A DNA stretch of 64,000 bases from Amorphophallus konjac (taxonomy: Eukaryota; Streptophyta; Magnoliopsida; Alismatales; Araceae). Below, piece after piece: positions 54,478-63,504 of the stretch. The position numbers and the translations under genes were made by a program. Each line of letters starts with the position of its first letter. The stretch's first letter is position 1. The stretch spans positions 57,190 to 121,189 of the forward strand of contig JAHNEJ010001453.1 in the NCBI GenBank assembly GCA_022559845.1. Reading direction: 5' to 3'. A model generated the notes under the pieces. That model was given only the letters and a program-made list of their open reading frames with translations. It had not been told where the DNA came from and did not search any database.

Positions 54478-57400
54478 AAAATTGGTTCTCTCTCAGACAC
54501 ACTCTCTCTGACCTCAGTTCTCTCCTCTCTCCGGCAGACTAGGAGGAGGTATATCGAGAAGAGAGCAGTCAGCATCAGGAGAGAGAAGAGGGAGGTGTAT
54601 GATTTTTTAAAAAAAATGAGCATAAAGGTATTTGACAATGAAGCCAAATAGTATTCTTTGGATATGCTTGGCCTGAGAAATGGTGATTACCCACGGGGAA
54701 TATAAGTGTAATTTTTGAAGTCCCTATTTGATAATCAGTTAGGTTAGGGGCGAATACGCCACCTAAGGGTAGCATGCCCGCCATTCACGCCTTAACCAGG
54801 CTCGGTTACGGCATTCGACCCATGTTGCTCGAATGGGGTATTCAAGTAAAACCCCCCAAAAACCCTGTTCAACCCGGTTAGGCAGAAGCGGCCCAAAGCC
54901 GGTTACGGCAAAAGCGACCCGAATACCCCATCCTAACTGAGCTTATTCGGTTATCAAAGTCACCTTAATAGATTTTAGATATATGGGAGATAAAAATGAT
55001 GATTTGAGAGTTATATAATCAAGTGTGGAGTATCTAGTGGTCTATAAGCACTTATCCCCCCGAATATACCTTTTTTCCCAAAAGAAGGGTGGATTATACC
55101 ACCAATTTTATTAAAATAATAAACAGAGGTAGTACAATCTTAATAGCAGAGAGATTCCTCGCCACCAACAGAAAAGGTCAACACCAAAACACTGGACACA
55201 GCCAGCCTCACTACTATTAGACCCACTAGAGACTATACGGAAACCGAAGGCGACTGCTGTGCAGAACTAGTAGACTGCTTACAGGTAATAACACCAGCAC
55301 TGCGAACATCCTTCATCAATGAAGCCAATTCACGTCTACCTCGGACAGTCTTCGGCCGAGGTGGACCATCATACTGAAGGTCTTTGAGTAATTCGCGAAA
55401 CTGCCCTGGGTTATTGCCAATTTGCAGTCCTAGGGCACCGGCTTTCTCAATCAGCTCTTCATTGCTCCAGGAGGATATGAACCCTCCGAATAAACCTTAA
55501 CAGTAGCATAATCAATAATATAGGGACTTCTATTTGCACTATTGATTTCCTCTAACAAGAAGGCCAAATAATGGGATAAGGCTCTGATGATGATTATGAA
55601 AGAAGGCCAAGCACTATTTTTCTTGACAATTACATTGGAAAATCATAAAATTTCATAAGAGCTAGACCAAATTTAGGTCCTTATTTTTTTCTTCAGATAG
55701 TTCTCACTCAAAGCCAGATCAGAACTAGGTCATGTCAGCTTGTTTCAACAAAAAAAGATTTGTTTTCACCTGAATCCAGCAAAACCAGACATTTCCATAG
55801 CCCTAACTTCTCCTAAGGAATCCATATACAGCCATTCAACTGAAATTACTGCATAGCAATTCAGTCGCAAAGATGTAATATCTTGACTCAAAACACTTTT
55901 GCATCTATTCACAGTGCTGATGCTTAGTATTGGTATATCACGACTAGGCATTGTGACTAGGGATGCAAATTTTGGGCAGACTAACTTACAACCAAGCCAA
56001 ATTAGGTGTGTCCAGATTGGCGGTTTCATGTGTCAAGTTGTGTTTTTCCCCACCCAAATTTAATTGGGCCTGCACAAATTAAGTTCTGTTCAACCTAATG
56101 CCCCAACCCAGAACAACCAAAATTGGAGCAAGTTGAACTCCACATATGGATCACGTTTTATGTAGAAAACTGATCATCAGTATGATGTTGTTCCTCCTCT
56201 GATAAGATACATGTACTACTTAGTACTTAAAATATATGTTATATACTATAAGTTCATGAGTACACTGTAAGGACTTAATGTCGATAAATGTTAAAATATC
56301 ATCTAAGAGCATGATTTGTTGTATCATGCGACTCAGTGCGACATGGCCATATCATATCATACCAGGGCCAACCCGAACCAACCTAGATACAAGGTGTGCA
56401 ACTTGGCCAAGACAGCCTCCATTGTGCGACTCGGCCCAATGGGTCCGAAATGGTCCAAGTCGGACACATATTGTATCATACCAGGGCCAGACCAAGTTAA
56501 TCTGGATCACCGATCTAGCAAACCCTGTCTAAGAGAATGTATATTTACCATTTTACCTTCACTATAGTTATTTTACTTTTTAAGTCAAATTGATGCATCA
56601 GAAATTAGACAAATGATAATTGAACAATGAATTTGGATCAGCCCAACACAACCCAAATTTACTCATGGGTTGAACCCAGATTAGGTTATGTTGATTTCAA
56701 TATGGGTTGGTTTGAATCCAAATTTAAACCTGAACTGACCCGTTTTCATCTGACCTAACCCAACATACCCAATTTGCATCCTTAATTTTTCCCCTTTTAA
56801 AAAAACAAAGGTGGTAGTACCACCAATTTTATTGAAAAAACAAGAGGTAGTACATGCCAGTAAATCTACCGCAAAGCAGGAAACCATATCTTTCCCAGGT
56901 AATGGCAGGAAACTGCATCTTTCGTCACTTTCGTAGGTTAGCATCCATGCATAAAAGATAATAGCACATTAGAGCAACCTCTTCGTATACGTAGCAACTT
57001 CAATTTCAGATATACTCAAGAACAAAGATTAAAATTGCCCCTGTATCAACAATCTATGACATTCCAATAAAAAATTGTGTTATGATCTCTAAAGGTAACA
57101 GTCTCGGGCCCAAATGGATTCCCAATGGCTTTCTTCCAAAAATGTTGGGACATTATCAAAGATGACCTCCTCCAAACACTAGGTGAATTTGGAGGGTTCA
57201 CCTAAGGGGCATCAACAAAACCCTCTTGGTGCTCATCCCCAAGAAACAAGGAGCACAAACCTTCTTAGATTACAGACCCATCAGTTTGCTAAATGGAACA
57301 TACAAGATAATCACCAAGCTACTGGCCACGAGATTACACAGTGTGATTGGCAAAGTGGTTAGTGGACACCAAGGGGCCTTCATCAGGGGACAGCACATAC

Positions 57401-60131
57401 AAAACAACTTTCTAGTTGCACATGAATGCTTATACACCGTGAAGACCCATAGAAAGTGTTTTGAAAAGACATATAACCAGATCAGCGGGACATATCTGCT
57501 TGAGGTCCTGGCAATGATGGGCTTTGATGATAAGTGGATTGGGTGGATCCGAGCATGTGTCTCCTCGGCCTCCTTTGTAGTCTTAGTCAATGGCCACCCC
57601 ACTACGCCCTTCCATAGTGGCAGAGGAGTTCATCAGGGAGACTACATGTCCCACCTACTTTGATAACACAGATTTTTAGTAGAATGTGGATGAGAGTAGA
57701 AGCAGCAAAACTAATCAGAGGATTCCAGCCGGGGCCCAACAGTGTGGGCATTACCTATCTATAGTATGTTGATGATACCATCATGTTTCTTGCAGAGGAT
57801 GAGAGCCAACTATATGCAGCCAGATTGATGTTGGAGCTGCTTGAGGAGGTCAGTGAGTTGAAGATGAATTTCAACAAGAGCCACATTGCTGGGGTGAGCA
57901 TGGAGGAAAGACCCCTCAAGAGAGCAGCATTCACATTAGGTTGTCATATAGGAGAGTTTTATTTCTCCTATTTGGGCCTCCCGCTGTCTCCAGAGGCTTT
58001 ACATTATAGTGATTGACAACGTGTGGTGCACAAATATGAGTCCAGACGAGCAAGGTGGAAAGCGAGGCTTCTCTCTTGTGGGGGGAGAATGGTGCTATGC
58101 AAATGTGTGCTAGACAGCCTTCCAATATATTTCTTGTCCATCTTCTAGATTCCAAAGACGGTGGCTAGGAAATTGCAGTATATTCAAGCATGATTTTTCT
58201 GGCACGACAGCAGAGGTACCCACAGGCTTTGGTATGATATCTCCTGTGGTAGGTTAGATAAGAGCAAGGATATAGGAGGTGTGGGTATCAAGAACATTAG
58301 AGATTTCAACCTAGCTTTCCTATGTAAATGGTTGTGGAAACTTGGAGCTGATGAGAATAGTCTATGGCTACAAGTTGTCAAGCAGAGGTACTATAACAGA
58401 GTCGAAGTTTGGGATTTGACACCGATAGCAACAGATAATATTTCACCCATTTAGAGAGGCATCCTTCAATGTAGGGACATCATCAACTCAAGTGTGAGGG
58501 TCCGGCTAGGAAATGGACAGAAGTGCCAGTTCTAGAAGGATAGATGGTGTGGAGATTTCACCCTAGGGGCAACATTCCCGAACCTCTTTATGGCGTCAGC
58601 TACTCCTCTAGCATCGGTGGCTCACACTTTTGATACACAATTCTCGAGGAGGACATGAGCACCGACAATTAGGAGGAATCTCAGAACAAATGAGATGGCC
58701 CAACTGGAGAGACTCCTCCTGTTTCTTCTAAATTACACTTAGGTGTCAAGCAAAGGCGACATGTGGTGGTGGAGGTGGGAAAAGGAAGGAGATTTCTCGG
58801 TGACATCAGCCTACTCTTTCATCTAAAATGGTGGGCTACACCACTGACTGGCCTTACAGATTTGGTCCCCCAAGGCCCCAAGAGCCCCCTTAAAGTCAAG
58901 CTGCTACTCTGAAAAATATCTCATAGTCGGTTGCCCACATGTGATAGGATTGCTTCTTTTCTTCAAGGGATTCCCATTCTTTGCAGCCTATGCGGAGATG
59001 AGGAGGAAAACATGAATCACCTCTTCATAGAATGTGCTTTTGCAAGCGAGGTGTGGATGAAGATCGCCAGTAGGATTCACTACACAATACCGCCCCAAGA
59101 GAGTGTGCAACAATTGCTCGACAACTGGCACAGAAGGTGGAATCTTAAGGGAGACAATTGGATCTGGTGGCTCATTCTTCATGCCACACTATGGGCTCTA
59201 CGGGGAGAAAGGAATAACATAACTTTTAGAAGTGAAGCAATAATAGAGGACAAACTTGTATCTTTTATTTCTGGCAAAGTGAGGGAGTAGGCAAAAAATC
59301 TATGTAAAGTGGGGTCGCACAACTCTCTTCTCTTTTTGTTGGGGGATGAGTGAGGGCCACACCACCTTGGTGTGGGATTTTTGTACAGGGATCTTTTGAG
59401 AGCACATTGACTATATGTGTAAATCCCTTTCTTTTAACGTTTAATACAACTGTGGTACCACCCACATTCAAAAAAAAATGTGTTATGGCCAAATCTGTTG
59501 CCAAGATTTGCCATCCAGTTTCACAGAAGTATCCAATGAGGTCAAAAGCAATTGAAGAGATCTTGGAAGATCTCAGAAAGAGTGGACAAGTTTCTAAAGG
59601 AATTTGTCATCTTGGAGAGAAAAGACACCATATAGGGATCTTTGAGGGAGATCTCATAGAGATCTAGAGACAGTACACTTGTTGCTGACCAAAGACAAAA
59701 GAAATTCCTGACTAGAATCATAATTCACAAGGACCATGGTATTTTACCCCTCAGAAGCACAGAAGAAAAATATCAATTACTCTGATCTCAACAATGAATG
59801 GCCAATCACAATCCCGAAGACCACATTTCAGAAACTGGCACATTCTCTCTAAATTTCCAGATTGGTTGATTTATAAACTATCAGAACATTTGATTCTTAT
59901 CAAGATTGAACTTTGTTTCATAGATCTGAATCACATACCAATTTTCAACCATGAAACAGAAACAGAGTATGATGACAATATTAACCAAACAGAATTAAAA
60001 TGTGACAGCGCCATCATAGATAATGGACTAACCAAGGCTCTGGCGCACAGCTCTTTTAATGTCAGCTTGGAACCTTTCTTCATCATCCTCCTCAGCATGT
60101 AATTGCCTCAAAGTTTTTGTTCCATTGTCTC
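45079..60131 (-). CDS. Ubiquitin C-terminal-hydrolase-related protein (peptidase C19), partial gene, six exons
   Basis: Minus-strand exons: 60,131-60,033; 46,532-46,372; 46,242-46,030; 45,858-45,583; 45,444-45,297; 45,212-45,079. Phases join without a break to about 343 codons. The sequence matches what I know of the plant DUF627/DUF629/UCH proteins: LHAEEDDEERFQADIKRAVR, then GLKNEVGEYNCFLNVIIQSL with the Cys-box cysteine in place, WHLRRFRDEF, CVVCALKDILTALSLAS, MNDASEVLEVIF, NCSNCGLESRHLKYTSFFHN, DGCGKPNYIHHFLSTAP and VLGWQKVCENADDISATLAA. Members of family C19 remove ubiquitin, though the activity of this subgroup is doubtful. The N-terminal exons lie beyond 60,131 or outside the window. 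The last exon(s), expected to encode the YYGQHYHCFAY-type His box, were not found. Confidence 0.9.
45297..45444 (-). CDS. Exon of the UCH-related gene (second metal-binding Cys pair)
   Basis: Acceptor TTTTTAG before 45,444. Encodes IACAESSLDELLKFVEMNHQ, LACDVEADGCGKPNYIHHFL and STAPYFFTI, ending in the first base of a split codon; donor GTGAAA. The upstream intron has a GC donor. Confidence 0.9.
45583..45858 (-). CDS. Exon of the UCH-related gene (first Cys pair, SLEHLK-type block)
   Basis: Acceptor TTGACAG before 45,858. Encodes AQMNDASEVLEVIFSCLHRS to NCSNCGLESRHLKYTSFFHN and INASALRTTK, 92 codons. The CSNC pair would be half of a zinc ribbon in C19 folds. The exon ends AAAG followed by GCATGT, a GC donor; using the GT five bases on would break the frame. 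Confidence 0.9.
46030..46242 (-). CDS. Exon of the UCH-related gene (after the Cys box)
   Basis: Acceptor ATATTCCAG before 46,242, phase 0. Encodes SLWHLRRFRDEFLRSSPTHM, HVGDPCVVCALKDILTALSL and TCLRTALSNLHPDSNFFQK, 71 codons. Donor GTATAT. Confidence 0.92.
46372..46532 (-). CDS. Exon of the UCH-related gene (Cys box)
   Basis: Acceptor TATTGCAG before 46,532; its first two bases AC complete the Asp codon started at 60,033. Encodes MAPMTNFSKSVSLDMGNVGD to GAGLKNEVGEYNCFLNVIIQ. The C-F-L-N-x-I-I-Q run matches the catalytic Cys box of family C19. Donor GTTTGT. Confidence 0.92.
46648..47275 (+). repeat. Dispersed ~600-bp repeat, copy 2 (inside the large intron)
   Basis: Colinear with 41,185-41,790 (shared CCCTTTTCCAGACTGA, AAGTAATTTGGGCACCCTGT, ACAAGGAAATGTA, CATTTTGGAT and TTATTATAAGAATAG). 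It begins 116 bp upstream of the exon at 46,532. Confidence 0.75.
47276..48007. other. Intron sequence with an AT microsatellite
   Basis: An AT run at 47,798-47,852. 47,474-47,745 is rich in GAACTGG/CCAGTTC words in both orientations, reminiscent of the word-filled hAT-like elements, but no TSD could be set. Confidence 0.5.
48008..48445. mobile_element. Foldback (long inverted repeat) element
   Basis: The two halves are near mirror complements over about 200 bp each: CACCCTGCACTATTCATATA near 48,049 pairs with TATATGGATAGTGCATGGGG near 48,379, and AATACTTATCTTAAAATTAT pairs with ATAATTTTAAGATAAGTATG. The central part (48,195-48,255) carries TAACTACGTTACGAACGTG then TTAGTAACGTAGTT, itself a palindrome. 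No frame. Ends and TSD were not resolved exactly; MITE type is unclear. Confidence 0.75.
48446..50269. other. Large-intron sequence, unassigned
   Basis: Includes a TG run (48,731-48,759), a 30-bp near repeat TATTTGATGCTCGTGCC (48,760 and 48,820), and a G run (49,140-49,153). Several overlapping ORFs at 48,930-49,880 have no recognisable domain and overlap on both strands. No exon found. Confidence 0.45.
50276..52673 (-). mobile_element. Solo LTR related to the Tat LTRs
   Basis: Read on the minus strand it starts TGTTAGTGCGTG, has U3 arrays of GGGGTCATTYGACCCC words (52,000-51,560), the phrase GTACAGTCGACAAYTTGCCG (about 51,075) shared with the nested LTR at 11,905, the U5-end phrase GATGTAAATCAACACTGACT (about 50,365) shared with 12,600, and ends CTATCTAAACA. 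Flanks are TGAGGT / TGAGTT, an imperfect repeat. No internal region is attached, so unequal LTR recombination is inferred. An 11-bp perfect hairpin (TTTGATCAAGG/CCTTGATCAAA, 52,585-52,611) lies near the U3 start. Confidence 0.7.
52680..53540. other. AT-rich intron sequence
   Basis: No frames, element ends or repeats of note. TTAAATCTTCTCCAACATTG (52,948) and GAATATTTAATGGTGTGGATTG (53,139) form a loose inverted pair together with ACCGCATGATTCAATC and GCATACGATTTTGAAG, so a worn MITE of about 300 bp (52,905-53,205) is possible. Confidence 0.4.
53541..54165 (+). repeat. Degenerate 110-190-bp tandem repeat
   Basis: The phrase GAAGCCTGACATTTGGCT followed by CCAACANCAACTNNATNCCC, TTAACCTGGCTGACTGCAA and a GGAGCACTTCT-like end recurs at about 53,545, 53,670, 53,790, 53,905 and 54,090. 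A CT run (53,609-53,634) interrupts the first units. Frames here are repeat-derived. Confidence 0.65.
54403..54476 (+). repeat. Compound CCCT/CT/CA microsatellite
   Basis: CCCT units pass into CT units and then CA units without interruption. Confidence 0.95.
54718..54963. mobile_element. Candidate word-filled small transposon (GGTTACGGC word)
   Basis: The ends show inverted similarity (CCTATTTGATAATC at 54,723, and GGTTATCAAAGTC at 54,949). Between them GAATACGCC/GGTTACGGC/CCCGAATACC words recur in both orientations. No convincing TSD. Confidence 0.4.
55073..55485 (-). mobile_element. Truncated LINE-like insertion with 13-bp TSD
   Basis: Flanked by CCGAATATACCTT (55,060-55,072) and CCGAATAAACCTT (55,486-55,498), one mismatch. 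On the minus strand an open stretch reads LIEKAGALGLQIGNNPGQFR then ELLKDLQYDGPPRPKTVRG and RRELASLMKDVRSAGVIT, followed by a stop and a tail containing AATAAAATTGGTGGTATAAT. The tail resembles plant L1 3' ends; the reading is not a domain I recognise, so a retroposed gene copy is an alternative. Confidence 0.6.
55956..56785. mobile_element. Candidate hAT element, TAGGGATGCAAAT ends
   Basis: TAGGGATGCAAATTTTGGG at the left and CCCAATTTGCATCCTTA at the right are inverted repeats over about 16 bp; TAGGGATG is a common hAT terminus. Subterminal words GGGTTGG/CCAACCC and AACCCAAATT recur. No exact TSD was found. A smaller hAT-like element (56,310-56,527) is nested inside. Confidence 0.6.
56310..56527. 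mobile_element. Non-autonomous hAT-like element, GACTCGG-word family
   Basis: 218 bp. Ends CATGATTTGTTGTATC and GATCTAGCAAACCCTG are imperfect inverted repeats (CARGRTTTGYT core) with an exact 8-bp TSD TCTAAGAG (56,302-56,309 and 56,528-56,535). Words GCGACTCGG/CAAGTCGGAC and a duplicated TATCATACCAGGGCCA (56,357 and 56,473) fill it. Confidence 0.8.
57085..59290 (+). pseudogene. L1 ORF2: reverse transcriptase and zf-RVT domain, broken
   Basis: RT blocks in order: VLIPKKQGAQTFLDYRPISL, KLLATRLHSVIGKVVSGHQG, GQHIQNNFLVAHE, then VLVNGHPTTPF with GRGVHQGDYMS, and the catalytic YVDDTIMFLAED (57,766) preceded by a stop in place of the usual Gln. MNFNKSHIAGVS and FYFSYLGLPLSP follow. The C-terminal zf-RVT (58,931-59,290) has CSLCGDEEENMNHLFIEC and WIWWLILHATLWALRGERN. 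At least six stops or frame changes occur. Dead copy. Confidence 0.9.
57085..59478 (+). mobile_element. 5'-truncated L1-type LINE
   Basis: Flanked by TGTGTTATG (57,076-57,084 and 59,479-59,487) and ending in an A-run. It starts inside the RT N-terminal block (GPNGFPMAFFQKCWDIIKDD), so ORF1, the endonuclease and the first part of ORF2 are missing. It lies in the 13.5-kb intron of the UCH-related gene, on the strand opposite to that gene. Confidence 0.92.
59488..60032. other. Intron sequence beside the UCH exon, with an unexplained ORF
   Basis: A plus-strand frame from about 59,484 to 59,667 reads MAKSVAKICHPVSQKYPMRS then KAIEEILEDLRKSGQVSKGI. It is clean and protein-like but antisense to the host gene and inside its intron. 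I do not recognise it. Confidence 0.4.
60033..60131 (-). CDS. Exon of the UCH-related gene, 13.5 kb upstream of the rest
   Basis: Acceptor GCTGCCAG before 60,131 and donor GTTAGT after 60,033. Encodes DNGTKTLRQLHAEEDDEERF then QADIKRAVRQSL plus one base of the next codon. The unsplit phase requires two bases from the next exon, and exon 46,532 supplies AC, giving Asp, as expected from the family's RQSLD. No exon further upstream was identified in the window. Confidence 0.85.
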
Positions 60132-60643
60132 CTGGCAGCAATAAGCAACTTTTAAGGTATAAAGTGATTGAAATCTAATTTCATGTAATTTAAATGTAGA
60201 CATGGTGAGATAAATGGCGTCCTTATCAAAGAATGCAAAGTTAATGCAGAAAAGCAGACAACATGTTGCAGAAGGGTGTGGCCTATACTATGCTTCAATT
60301 TATAACAAATTGGCAGTGCATTACTCTAGTGGGCGTTTGTTGAAAAAGACAGTGCATTACTCTAGTGGGCGTTTGTTGAAAAAGAAAAAAGTCACTATGG
60401 TTTCACAGCTTATGTGCTGTTTCCCCTCCCCCACCATCATGTTTAACTAACATCACAGCCCCCTCATTTCTGATTCTAGTATATTTCTAAAAAAACATGT
60501 AACTATCTAATGCAACGATGTATAATGGCCTAAATTAATCCGATTACCTAATAATGGGTACAATTTTTGGAACAACAATAAGCAGACCTCCTTTCAAACA
60601 GCCAACCCATCAAGTAATCAATATTAGAACAGATATTTATTAA
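60132..60643. other. Upstream intron of the UCH-related gene
   Basis: AT-rich. A 37-bp direct duplication (GTGCATTACTCTAGTGGGCG then TTTGTTGAAAAAG) lies at about 60,317-60,390. No exon recognised. Confidence 0.5.
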
Positions 60644-60658
60644 TACATTCTTGCTTTA

Positions 60659-60883
60659 GCTGTGGAGTCGGTTGTCTCTTTTATTTGTGATAGAGTGAGG
60701 GAATGGGCTGAGTTCCTTTGTAATGTGAAGTCCTTCAACTCACCTCTTTTTGTTTTGTTGGGGGTTTAGAGTGTTCCACACTTGCTTTGCGTGACCCTTT
60801 GTATAGGGTATTTTTTGTCTATAAGTGTAAATCCCGTTTTTTCATTTAATACAATAGTGGTACCACCCATTTTCAAAAAAAAA
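60659..60883 (+). mobile_element. Short L1 tail, same family as 57,085-59,478
   Basis: Flanked by 15-bp repeats TACATTCTTGCTTTA (60,644-60,658) and TACATTATTGCTTTA (60,884-60,898). It matches the last ~230 bp of the longer L1 (GTGTAAATCCC, TTTAATACAA, TGGTACCACCCA and an A-run). A strongly 5'-truncated insertion. Confidence 0.88.
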
Positions 60884-61103
60884 TACATTATTGCTTTAAT
60901 AATTGTTTTTCTAGATATGCCTAAGATGAAAATATTTACAAAAGTATACATCCATCACTTCCAGACCTCTCTTCTTCCAATACTTTATACACTTGCCACC
61001 TCAACAATGAGGTGCCACCTCATCACCTCCCTCCCTTCCTACCCTTTGTGTGCCTCTCACGACCATACTGGCAACCTTGGCTGATACTTTCTTCCCTCTT
61101 TCT

Positions 61104-61600
61104 CATAGTTGTCAGGGGCAAGAGGCGCAATCAAGGGGTCGCCTTAGCCTCAAACGCCTATGTGATGGCCTAGGCGTTTGAGGCGACATCTTTTATGATA
61201 CATTAAATAGATCAGGTATATAAATATGTCAACAACACATATACAAAAAACAAAAAAAAAGTAAATTCATCCATTCATATGTGAGAAGTACATTAAGAAC
61301 CTATCAAATTCACATCACAGGAGCCTGATCTATCTTTGACCCAGCCTCACATTGTTGATCAACCAGCCTTACATATGGTGGGGGGTGGAAAGGGGGAAGA
61401 GCCCCCCTGACCGAAATTTTTGGGAGCAGGTTATAGGAATGGGCTGGGCAGTGCAAGTGCGCTTGACCCAAAGTGGCCTGTGGCCACAGCAAGCTTGCCT
61501 AGGCGAGCTGGGCCAAAGTGAGGAGAGTTATGGGAGCCTTGCCTCACCTGATTGCCTAGGCGAGCACCTCAGGCACCTTCGATAAGATAACTCATAGTTG
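61104..61600. mobile_element. GCCTAGGCG-word hAT-like element
   Basis: Begins CATAGTTGTCAGGGGC, almost the same terminus as the element at 2,737. GCCTAGGCG-like words lie at both ends, and the AT-rich core is shared with 38,616-38,986. A 10-bp direct repeat CTCATAGTTG is present at both borders (61,103 and 61,591), but it overlaps the terminus, so the true TSD is uncertain. Confidence 0.7.
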
Positions 61601-62789
61601 ATCCAATGCAAGCCAGACCTACCCTTTCTTTGTCTCTCTATCATCTGCTCAAACATATGTAAACTGAACTGAATGTTCGTAAACTGGACCAAAAGTTTGT
61701 AGCTGGACTAAAAGCACATAAACTGGAAAGAAAATGTGCATGCACAAATGCCACAAAATAATGTCTCTCTCACTCTCTCCGCCCTCCCTCTACACCCCCC
61801 CACCCATATTGTTGACATTGGCTCGCCCTTCCCTGTTTTTCGTACTAATCCCATCAGCTAGACCTATCTGTGAGTGAAAATGAATTGAAAGTTATCAAGT
61901 TGGATTGAAAGTGTGTAAACTGGGCTAAACATGTTTAAGGAGAGCAAGAGTCCCTATATATGTCGGGTTGGAAATGAATAGATTAAAGTCTGTGCATTAG
62001 AATTAGTGTGTAAATTGGAGCAGATGTGTGTAGGAAAAGGGAGGAAAAATGTAAATTGACTGAACTAAAAGGGGTAAAAGATCTCATAAGAATGTTTCTG
62101 TCAAATATTAATAAAATTTCAATCTACCTTACACCCTCAAACTCAACTTTTAATCCAATATAGCGATCGGACATATCTTCACCGCAAGATATACAGTTTC
62201 ACTCAAGTTTGTATGCTCCTTATAACTTCACTGGTTTGTTAACTACCTTTCAGCTCAAGCTTACACACTTTCAGTCTCACTTACACGTTTTTGGTCTTGC
62301 TTGTGCACTTTCTGCCATGCCTATTCTCGTTTAACCAATTTATTATTTAGGCATTTGCAGTCTAGTTTATGTATTTTTAACAACAGAAAAAAAGACAAAG
62401 AAAGGATAGGACTAGTTGAAGATTGGACTATGAGAAAGAGGAGAAGGAATAGTTGGTTTTCATATGCTTTTTGATCCAATTTATGCACTCTCAACATCAT
62501 TAATGTACTTTTAACAAGTTGACAAAGAGACAAAGAAAGGTTAGGTCTAGTTGGCAATGGAGGGACCATGGGAAAAAGAATAGGAATAGTTGGTTGGCAT
62601 GTGGTTATGACACACACAGACATATACCTAGCATTGACAGATTTTTCACCCTACTTTGCACAAGCATACTTTCCGCTTAATTTACCTACTCTGTCTTCCA
62701 TTTACACTTTTACATTCCACTTTAGTTTCACGATTTTTCACCAGCTTAACTCTCTACTTTACATGCTTGTATGGATGGACAGATGGATA
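61601..62789. other. AT-rich sequence without recognised features
   Basis: Short irregular direct repeats of AAACTGGANNGAAAGTNNGT (61,660-61,935) and, at 62,370-62,560, a loose duplication around ACAAAGAAAGGNTAGGNCTAG. No exon, element ends or domain seen. Confidence 0.4.
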
Positions 62790-62791
62790 AT

Positions 62792-62792
62792 T

Positions 62793-62839
<47 letters not shown>
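62792..62839 (+). repeat. GA microsatellite
   Basis: GA run with one AAAG interruption, directly abutting the start of the element at 62,840. Confidence 0.95.
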
Positions 62840-63412
62840 CATAGTTGTCAGTTTCGGCCGTGCCCGAAACCGTTTTAGCCTCTTTCATTGTAGCTAAAAC
62901 GGTTTCGGGAAGGGGTATCGGTTTCGGACGAAACCGATACCCGTTTCGCTTCTTCACGTGAAACCCCTACCCTCAGCCCCCCCGACCCCGAAACCCCTCC
63001 CCTCCCGCCGCGGAAACACCAGGAGCAGCAGCAGCAGCCGCGCGGAGCAGCAGCAGCAGCCGCGGAGCAGCAGCCGCAGTCGCCTCGCCGCCTCGCCGCG
63101 GAAACACCAGGAGCAGCAGCAGCAGCCGCGCGCAGTCGCCGACGCCTGCGGGTGCAGGCCGCCCGCGCGGCAGCAGCAACTGCAGGCCAACAGGCCCGCC
63201 CAGCCGGCCCCAGCCCCCCTGCGCGCTGCACCCTCCGCCGGTCCGCCCGCCTGCAGCAACAGCAGCGTGCGTGTGCTGCCTGCGCGCGCCCGCCAGCCGG
63301 CCAGCGGCCAGCCCAAGCCAGAGGCCGCCCCAGCCCGCGCTCCCGCCCGCCGTGCCCCTGCTATCGGCAACCCGCCAGCGCCCAGCCTAGCCCCATACCA
63401 CCCTAATTAGCT
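62840..63412. mobile_element. CGGTTTCG-word hAT-like element, left part, with GC-rich cargo
   Basis: Starts CATAGTTGTCAGTTTCGG: the terminus of the GCCTAGGCG family followed by the word of the 44,070 element. CGAAACCG/CGGTTTCG words fill 62,850-62,950. From 62,970 to 63,400 the sequence is very GC-rich with CAGCAGCAGCAGCCGCGC repeated; GCCGCGGAAACACCAGGAGC occurs at about 63,008 and 63,096. The right end was not found in the window. ORFs on both strands here are repeat and GC artefacts, or a captured Ala/Pro/Gln-rich fragment. Confidence 0.6.
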
Positions 63413-63504
63413 CTAATTAGGGCTAGGTAAGATTTCTTAGGTGATTATTTTGTTAAATAATTCTTTTCATTTAGTGATTAGACTAAAAATGCTAGTTTAG
63501 CCCT

